Source: Deltaproteobacteria bacterium (GTDB lineage: Bacteria; Desulfobacterota; Binatia; Binatales; Binataceae). Taken from it: a stretch of DNA of 64,000 nucleotides. Shown one piece after another: positions 58,918-64,000 of this stretch; positions within the stretch are counted from its first letter, which is position 1; each line of letters starts with the position of its first letter. The notes below the pieces were generated by a model that saw nothing but the letters and a program-made list of their open reading frames with translations, did not search any database and had not been told where the DNA came from. The DNA is taken from the NCBI GenBank assembly GCA_021799495.1, contig JAJZAI010000013.1, positions 1 through 64,000 on the forward strand, in the 5' to 3' direction. A program made the position numbers and the translations under genes.

Positions 58918-59634
58918 CTATTCCTGAACAGGATGACGCGCCTTGTGCACCGGATGAACGTCGGCGGTCCTGCCGGGGCGCGGCAGGGCGACGCCGATCA
59001 TGCAGTCGCGGGTGACGATCTCCGCAAGCTGTTCTTCGGTCCAGCTGTCGGTGCCCTCAGGCCGCATAGGCATGACCATGAAGCGGCATTTCTGGTTGGA
59101 ATCCTCCACGCGCACTTCCACTTCGGGTGGAATTATCAAACCAAACTCCGCCAGAACCTGCCGCGGCCAGCGCACCAACCTGCGCCGGTAGTTGGTCGTG
59201 CGATACCATTCCGGCGACATCCCGAGCAGCGGGCGCGGATAGCATGAGCATAGCGTGCAGACGATCACGTGATGGAGCGTCGGCGTGTCTTCGAGCACGC
59301 GCAGGTTCATGTAGTCGCTTGGCGTGCCGAATCCTGTCGGCTCCGCCCAATCGATACCGATCTCCTTGCAGGCTTTGACGGCGTCATCGAGGACTCGCGC
59401 TTTGAAGGCAGGATCGGTCCATGCCTTCGCGACCAATCGCGAGCCTGCGGCCGGCCCAATCGATTCGGTCCACTCGGTGAACCTGCGATGATCTTCGGCG
59501 GTAAACAGACCGTGCTCGATCGCGAGTTCGCGCACCGCAATTTCGAGCACTTCAAAGTCAGTTATTTCTTCGACCGTCGGCGCCGCGTGAGGGAGATCAG
59601 CGCCGCTCTCTCCCGGCTTATGTGAATGGCTCAT
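58918..59634 (-). CDS. Cobalt-type nitrile hydratase alpha / thiocyanate hydrolase gamma subunit
   Basis: A 238-residue metal subunit. The claw-setting motif VCTLCSCYPRPLLGMSPEWY has Cys 126, 129 and 131; Thr at the second position marks the cobalt type. EWYRTTNYRRRLVRWPRQVL and VRVEDSNQKCRFMVMPMRPE are further family features. The length and Cys positions closely match the gamma subunit of thiocyanate hydrolase (243 residues, Cys 128/131/133). It converts a nitrile to an amide or thiocyanate to carbonyl sulfide and ammonia; the two cannot be told apart here. Confidence 0.88.
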   Translation of the reverse strand: MSHSHKPGESGADLPHAAPTVEEITDFEVLEIAVRELAIEHGLFTAEDHRRFTEWTESIGPAAGSRLVAKAWTDPAFKARVLDDAVKACKEIGIDWAEPTGFGTPSDYMNLRVLEDTPTLHHVIVCTLCSCYPRPLLGMSPEWYRTTNYRRRLVRWPRQVLAEFGLIIPPEVEVRVEDSNQKCRFMVMPMRPEGTDSWTEEQLAEIVTRDCMIGVALPRPGRTADVHPVHKARHPVQE

Positions 59635-59664
59635 GTCTTCCGTTTTCCTTGATTTCCCGATCGA

Positions 59665-59988
59665 TCAGTCGGCGGGTTCGAGCCAGCGCTCCGGTGACTC
59701 AGTCTGCAACGTATCGTTTTCGAATTGATATTCGGGCCACAGATCCTTCTGCCGGAAGCGCACGATGTAGTACTGCTCGATCCGGCCGTCGCGATTGAAA
59801 GCTTCGTCCTCAGGGATGATGTCCTTATACGTGCACTCGGCGATCGTGCCGACGACGCCACGGATATACATCTGCGTGCGGCTGTAGAACAGATTCGGCA
59901 TGTCCTTGACGCGAACCCGATCGCCGACTTTGAATCGCGCCGCGTCCGCCGGCGGGCGTACCTTCTCCGGAGGTTTACTTTTTGGCAT
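59665..59988 (-). CDS. Nitrile hydratase beta C-terminal half / thiocyanate hydrolase alpha subunit
   Basis: A 107-residue protein with the SH3-like C-terminal domain of nitrile hydratase beta: ARFKVGDRVRVKDMPNLFYS, RTQMYIRGVVGTIAECTYKD and IEQYYIVRFRQKDLWPEYQF. In ordinary nitrile hydratase this domain is joined to the N-terminal half; here it is a separate gene, as in thiocyanate hydrolase (alpha, 126 residues). Its start overlaps the preceding gene by 14 bases. Confidence 0.87.
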   Translation of the reverse strand: MPKSKPPEKVRPPADAARFKVGDRVRVKDMPNLFYSRTQMYIRGVVGTIAECTYKDIIPEDEAFNRDGRIEQYYIVRFRQKDLWPEYQFENDTLQTESPERWLEPAD

Positions 59989-60400
59989 TGCGCGCTTTCA
60001 CCTCCGCAATCTTCTCGATCAGCTCAGTAAGCGCAATATGGTTTTTATCGACGAGCATCCGCGCCGCAGCCATAATCCAGCGGCCGTAGTAGGGGATGCC
60101 GAGATAGAGGGCGTAGCCCAGATCATTATCGGCGCGGCGACGTCTTTCCTCTGAGTTCCAGACGCCTCGCCATCCGAGAACCTCGCACGTCACGTACACG
60201 TTGGCTTCCCACTGCTCCTCTTCCTTCTCTTCGTAAAGGATCGGAGCGTCGAACTGCCCGCCGACATCATGGGGGGGATGCGCGTAAGCCTTGAAGAGTG
60301 GGGCCTCTACCTCGTAATTCCAGTTTTGCGGCACATGAACAGCAGGCTGTATCGACCCGATCAGCGCCTGCTGCTCGAGAAGGTCACGTCGTGCTGACAT
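59975..60400 (-). CDS. Nitrile hydratase beta N-terminal half / thiocyanate hydrolase beta subunit
   Basis: A 141-residue helical protein: HVPQNWNYEVEAPLFKAYAH, PPHDVGGQFDAPILYEEKEE, QWEANVYVTCEVLGWRGVWN and YYGRWIMAAARMLVDKNHIA. The HDVGG and the WE-A pattern match the N-terminal half of nitrile hydratase beta and the beta subunit of thiocyanate hydrolase (157 residues). A strong GAAGGAGAT ribosome-binding site precedes the ATG. It is first in the leftward four-gene operon (order beta, alpha, gamma, P15K). Confidence 0.87.
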   Translation of the reverse strand: MSARRDLLEQQALIGSIQPAVHVPQNWNYEVEAPLFKAYAHPPHDVGGQFDAPILYEEKEEEQWEANVYVTCEVLGWRGVWNSEERRRRADNDLGYALYLGIPYYGRWIMAAARMLVDKNHIALTELIEKIAEVKARNAKK

Positions 60401-60774
60401 TTTGTCGATCTCCTTCGTCGCACGGACATCAAGCGGAGATGTTGCTTTGATCTTTCGATTTCATTTACGCCTCTCTCAACTTGGCTGCAAGATCGCGGCT
60501 TCGTTGCGCTTAGACGGAACCAGACAACTCCGCCCGGGAGGGCGAAACAACCGGCGGTCCTACTTATGATTGGCGGAAATATGGGGGCGCAGGACGCTTT
60601 CGGTCGTACTGCGGCAAGCCCATCGTGCAGCAGTGATTCGCATCTCTAACAGCGACAGGCGAAAATCCATAAGGATAATTGCTGGTTGGGGGCGGCCGGT
60701 TGCACTATATTCCGGAACGGAACCGCGCGGACCGTCACGCCTTCGATCCTTGGGCGCGGCGGCGCGCAATCGCG
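60401..60774. other. Divergent intergenic region (scn-like operon / aldehyde dehydrogenase)
   Basis: About 370 bases between two divergent operons. No coding-like frame was found. A TATATT at 60706-60711 could be the -10 of the aldehyde dehydrogenase operon, but no good -35 fits. The leftward promoter lies presumably in the AT-richer part around 60430-60480. Confidence 0.4.
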
Positions 60775-62247
60775 ATGGAAACCAGACTCTTTATCAACGG
60801 ACGCTATGAAGGGGCGCGCGGCGGCGCGCGTTTCGCCGATATCGAACCGGCCACCGGAGCGCTTCTCGCCGAAATCGCCGATGCCGGCGCGGACGACATC
60901 GATCACGCGGTCGCCGCCGCCCGCGCCGCCGCCGACCACGGACCGTGGCCGCGGATGAGCGCCGAGGCGCGCGGCAAAATCCTGAACCGCCTCGCCGACG
61001 AAATCGAAAAACGGGCGCGCGATCTCGGCCTGCTCGAAGCGCGCGATGTCGGCAAGCCGATCAGCGAATGCGTCAATCACGATATTGCGCGCGCCGCCCG
61101 CAACATCCGTTTTTTCGCCGCGCAGGCCGAAACCTGGACGCAGGAGGCGAGCTTCGGCGCGGCCAAATTCCTCGGCGCAGACCTGCGGCTGGTCAACGTC
61201 ACCGCGCGCGCGCCGCTGGGCGTCGGCGCGATCATCATTCCCTGGAACTCGCCGCTGATGCTCGGCACGTGGAACCTCGGACCGTGCCTCGCCGCCGGCA
61301 ATTGCTGCGTGCTGAAACCGTCGGAGCTGGCGCCGCTCACCTCGATCGCCCTGGGCGAGATCGCCAACGCCGCCGGCCTGCCCGCGGGCGTGCTCAATGT
61401 CGCGCCGGGACAGGGCGCCGCGGGCGCGGCGCTGGTGGGCCATCCGGACGTCGACGGCGTCGCGTTCACGGGCGGCGTCGCGACCGGAAAACGCGTGATG
61501 GCCGCGGCGGCGGAATCATTGCAGCGCGTGACGCTGGAGCTGGGCGGCAAATCTCCCAACCTGGTCTTCGCCGACGCGAACCTGAAACGCGCGGCGGCCG
61601 GCGTGGCGCGTTCGATTTTCCGCAGCCAGGGCCAATCCTGCGTCGCCGGCTCGCGCCTGCTGGTCGAGCGCAAAATCGCCGGCGACTTCATTCCGCTGCT
61701 GCTCGGCGAAATCGGCCGGCTCAAAATCGGCGATCCGCTCGACGACCAAACCGAATACGGCCCGCTGATCTCGGCCGCCCATCGCGAACGGGTCGATGGG
61801 TTCGTCAGGGAGGCGCGCGCGGCTGGCGCTGAAATTCTCGGCGAGCCGCGCCGCGATCTGCCCGCGCGCGGCTTCTACTATCCGCCGGTCGTGCTGGATC
61901 GCGCCGCGCCCGGCTCGCGCGCGGTATGCGAAGAAATTTTCGGCCCGGTGCTGACGGTCGAACGCTTCAACGGCGAGGACGAAGCGATCGCGATGGCCAA
62001 CGCCGGCCGCTACGGCCTTGCGGCCTATCTGTGGACCGGCAACGCCGAGCGCGCGCTCCGCGCCGGCGAGCGCATCAAGACCGGGATGGTGTGGGTGAAC
62101 AGTTTTTTCCTGCGCGATCTGCGCACGCCCTTCGGCGGCGCGCGCCAGAGCGGATTTGGCCGCCAGGGCGGCCGCTACAGTCTCGAGTTCTGGACGGAGC
62201 CGAAGCTGATCTGCATGACTTATCCGGAGGGCGACGCCAATGGGTGA
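60775..62247 (+). CDS. Aldehyde dehydrogenase (hydroxymuconic-semialdehyde type)
   Basis: A 490-residue NAD(P)-dependent aldehyde dehydrogenase. GVGAIIIPWNSPLMLGTWNL and FTGGVATGKRVMAAAAESLQ bind the cofactor, VTLELGGKSPNLVF holds the catalytic Glu, and RSQGQSCVAGSRLLVERKIA the catalytic Cys. EEIFGPVLTVERFNGEDEAI and the C-terminal FGGARQSGFGRQGG complete the fold. Because it overlaps an HpaD-like ring-cleavage gene by eight bases, a meta-cleavage semialdehyde (HpaE/XylG role) is the likely substrate. Confidence 0.9.
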   Translation: METRLFINGRYEGARGGARFADIEPATGALLAEIADAGADDIDHAVAAARAAADHGPWPRMSAEARGKILNRLADEIEKRARDLGLLEARDVGKPISECVNHDIARAARNIRFFAAQAETWTQEASFGAAKFLGADLRLVNVTARAPLGVGAIIIPWNSPLMLGTWNLGPCLAAGNCCVLKPSELAPLTSIALGEIANAAGLPAGVLNVAPGQGAAGAALVGHPDVDGVAFTGGVATGKRVMAAAAESLQRVTLELGGKSPNLVFADANLKRAAAGVARSIFRSQGQSCVAGSRLLVERKIAGDFIPLLLGEIGRLKIGDPLDDQTEYGPLISAAHRERVDGFVREARAAGAEILGEPRRDLPARGFYYPPVVLDRAAPGSRAVCEEIFGPVLTVERFNGEDEAIAMANAGRYGLAAYLWTGNAERALRAGERIKTGMVWVNSFFLRDLRTPFGGARQSGFGRQGGRYSLEFWTEPKLICMTYPEGDANG

Positions 62248-63151
62248 AGTGGCCGCCGCGATCTTCACCACGCATGTGCCGCGCCTGATGATCAAGGATC
62301 TCGAGGCCCGGCGCGCGTATATGGGCCGCAACGTCACCACCTTTTACGATGCGATGGAGCGGCTGGCGCGCGAACGGCTCGATCCGCTCGAATTCGACAG
62401 CTTCGTGCTGTTCGATACGCATTGGTTCACCACGCTCGATTACGTGCTCAACGCGCATGAACGGCTCGAAGGCGTGTACACGTCCGAAGAACTGCCGGCG
62501 ATGCTGCACGATCTCGCCTACGACTATCCGGGCGATCCGCAGCTCGCCCATGCGATCGAAGCGGAGGCGCGCGGGCGCGGACTGCACGCGCTCGCCTCGG
62601 CGCATCGCAACCTGCCGCTCCATTACCCTACGCTCAACGTGATGTCCTATTTCAACGCGGGGCCGAAGCCGCGGCGGGCGCTTTCGATCGGCGTCTGTCA
62701 GACCGCTTCGATCGCCAACGATCTCGCCTTTGGCGCCGCAATCGGCGCGGCGATCGAACGGAGCGCGCGCCGCGTCGTGATCGTCGCCGCGGGCGGCCTG
62801 TCGCATCAGTTCTGGGACCTCGACCATGCGCGGATTCGCGCGTCGGCGTCGCCCGACGACATCAGCTCGCTCGCCAACCGGATGTACGACGAGCGCATCC
62901 TGGAATGGATGGCGGAGGGGCGGCACGATGCAATCCTCGCGTCCGCCGCAGAGTTCCGCGCACGATGCTCCCCGGAAGGCCGCTTCTCGCATTACCTGAT
63001 GATGGCGGGCGCGATGGGCGGCGCGGACTGGGACTGGAGCGGCGAGCAGTTCGGCCGCTATGAGGCGGCGCTCGGAACCGGCCAGGCGATCGTCTATTTC
63101 GCGCGGCCGGACGACGAACCGATTCGCGCCGGCGCCGCGCGGCGCGCCTGA
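62240..63151 (+). CDS. Class III extradiol ring-cleavage dioxygenase (HpaD-like)
   Basis: A 303-residue LigB-type dioxygenase. AAAIFTTHVPRLMIKDLEAR (iron His near residue 12), DSFVLFDTHWFTTLDYVLNA (second His) and HERLEGVYTSEELPAMLHDL follow 3,4-dihydroxyphenylacetate 2,3-dioxygenase HpaD. VVIVAAGGLSHQFWDLDHAR holds the His/Ser loop and FSHYLMMAGAMGGADWD lies near the Glu ligand end. It opens catechol rings next to a hydroxyl using O2 and Fe(II). The start overlaps the aldehyde dehydrogenase gene. Confidence 0.87.
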   Translation: MGEVAAAIFTTHVPRLMIKDLEARRAYMGRNVTTFYDAMERLARERLDPLEFDSFVLFDTHWFTTLDYVLNAHERLEGVYTSEELPAMLHDLAYDYPGDPQLAHAIEAEARGRGLHALASAHRNLPLHYPTLNVMSYFNAGPKPRRALSIGVCQTASIANDLAFGAAIGAAIERSARRVVIVAAGGLSHQFWDLDHARIRASASPDDISSLANRMYDERILEWMAEGRHDAILASAAEFRARCSPEGRFSHYLMMAGAMGGADWDWSGEQFGRYEAALGTGQAIVYFARPDDEPIRAGAARRA

Positions 63152-63181
63152 AGCGATCGTTCATTCACTTCGGAGACAACG

Positions 63182-64000
63182 ATGAAAGTGATTCACGGAA
63201 TTCTCGCGATGCTGGTGACGCCGTTCCACGACGACTACCGGCTCAACGAAGAAGCGCTGCGGACCGAAACCCGATGGGCGCTCGACAACGGCGCCGACGG
63301 CATCGTCGCCACGCCCAGTATCGGCGAGTTTCTCCATCTGGACGAAGCCGAGCGCGTGCGCGCCTGGGAAGTGACGCTCGAAGAGGCGCGCAAGCGCAAA
63401 GGGGCCACGGCGGTCGCGATGACCTCGGGCGCGACCACGCTCGAAACCCTGCATTACGCCAAACTCGCCGCGCGCCTCGGTTTCGACGCGCAGCAGGTGA
63501 TTCCGCCGTACTACTGGCGATGCGGCGAACTGGAAGTCGAGCGGCACTTCCGGATGGTCTCGGAGGCGGGCGATCTGCCGGTCGTCATCTACCACAACCC
63601 CGCATTGAGCAAATTCACGATTACGCCGCGCTTCGCCGGAAAACTCGCGACGATACCCAACGTAATCGCGATGAAGGAAGTGCTGACCGACCTGCAGCAT
63701 CTGGAGGAGCTGTACGACCAGATCGACGGACGGATCGAAATCTACAACACCTTCCGCGCGCTGATGGCCGGGCTGCTGCTCGGCGCCGCGGGCGGCTTTA
63801 TCAATATCTTCGCCGTGCCGGCGGCGGCCGCCCTGCTCAAAGCCTTCGCGGCGGGCGACTATAAACGTGCGCAGGAAATCCAGCGCCGGCTCAACCGATG
63901 CTTCCCGCGCGGCGGCGAGGAAGCGCTCGGCCATCTGGGCACGACCAAAGTCACCGCCACGGTCGCGACCGGAATCGAGATGGGACCGGCGCGGCCGCCG
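63182..64000 (+). CDS. DapA/N-acetylneuraminate lyase family aldolase (3' end beyond window)
   Basis: 273 residues without a stop before the window ends. This TIM-barrel class I aldolase starts VIHGILAMLVTPFHDDYRLN. GADGIVATPSIGEFLHLDEA is the GTTGE-like loop, DLPVVIYHNPALSKFTITPR holds the Tyr of the YNP motif, and NVIAMKEVLTDLQHLEELYD holds the Schiff-base Lys. It may be an aldolase or hydratase acting on a ring-cleavage product (such as pyruvate-releasing steps) in the same operon. GGAGACAACG precedes the ATG. Confidence 0.85.
   Translation, partial: MKVIHGILAMLVTPFHDDYRLNEEALRTETRWALDNGADGIVATPSIGEFLHLDEAERVRAWEVTLEEARKRKGATAVAMTSGATTLETLHYAKLAARLGFDAQQVIPPYYWRCGELEVERHFRMVSEAGDLPVVIYHNPALSKFTITPRFAGKLATIPNVIAMKEVLTDLQHLEELYDQIDGRIEIYNTFRALMAGLLLGAAGGFINIFAVPAAAALLKAFAAGDYKRAQEIQRRLNRCFPRGGEEALGHLGTTKVTATVATGIEMGPARPP

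Noticed and set aside
1-64000. tRNA, rRNA, riboswitch and prophage signals
   Set aside because: Reading the intergenic regions on both strands showed no tRNA-like cloverleaf, rRNA segment, known riboswitch core or phage structural gene; a covariance search would be needed to exclude rare RNAs.

Overview
The window is GC-rich, densely packed bacterial chromosomal DNA with strong G/C bias at third codon positions. It mixes housekeeping genes (rplU-rpmA-obgE-proB-proA-nadD-rsfS, efp, ubiE, sufT, ygfZ) with a large catabolic complement: three luciferase-like (LLM) flavin/F420 oxidoreductases, a Rieske dioxygenase, CoA-thioester enzymes, two amidohydrolases, a cobalt-type nitrile hydratase/thiocyanate hydrolase cluster and an extradiol cleavage operon. 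Lipoproteins, an outer-membrane porin and periplasmic c-type cytochromes indicate a Gram-negative (diderm) cell. The combination resembles uncultured soil lineages related to Desulfobacterota/Candidatus Binatota; that placement is inference from gene content only. No rRNA, tRNA or CRISPR array was seen.

Layout. 1-6 kb: the end of an IS5-type transposase, LLM oxidoreductase, MaoC dehydratase, glutathione transferase, two small Cys-rich proteins, an AT-rich gap, ubiE, a VOC protein and a zinc ribbon. 6-14 kb: MetE-like protein, M20 peptidase, BNR propeller, D-aminoacylase-type amidohydrolase, a cupin gene and an ArsR-type regulator diverging across a perfect 20-bp palindrome, and a lipoprotein. 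14.4-20.5 kb: Rieske dioxygenase beta, a small orphan and the alpha subunit, then an LLM oxidoreductase; convergent to these lie a flavin reductase and a DnaQ-UvrC-like fusion nuclease. 20.6-23.9 kb: an operon of coiled-coil porin, two monoheme cytochromes c and a NirK-fold cupredoxin that keeps the type 1 copper site but has lost the catalytic residues. 24-34 kb: housekeeping block. 34-44 kb: a secreted protein with a triplicated module and an SPYG tail, ygfZ, two tiny desulforedoxin-like genes, and an acyl-CoA ligase flanked by two enoyl-CoA hydratase homologues. 44-54 kb: SET-domain protein, DUF4760-like gene, radical SAM protein, NDP-forming acyl-CoA synthetase, dodecin, MBL hydrolase, fatty acid desaturase and a three-lipoprotein operon with one frameshifted member. 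54-64 kb: glycosyltransferase, LPG-synthase-like membrane protein, remnant of an ArnT-type glycosyltransferase, LON-domain protein, a four-gene scnBAC/P15K-like cluster, and an aldehyde dehydrogenase / extradiol dioxygenase / DapA-family operon running off the window.

How the genes fit together. LLM enzymes, MaoC, enoyl-CoA hydratases, acyl-CoA ligases, the Rieske dioxygenase and the extradiol pathway point to oxidation of aromatic or alicyclic organic compounds through CoA intermediates. The porin-cytochrome-cupredoxin operon looks like a self-contained periplasmic electron-transfer module of unknown partner and is the best candidate for an undescribed system. Several genes (ubiE, obgE, the SPYG protein) have a TATAAT box so close to the start codon that the mRNA should be leaderless or nearly so.
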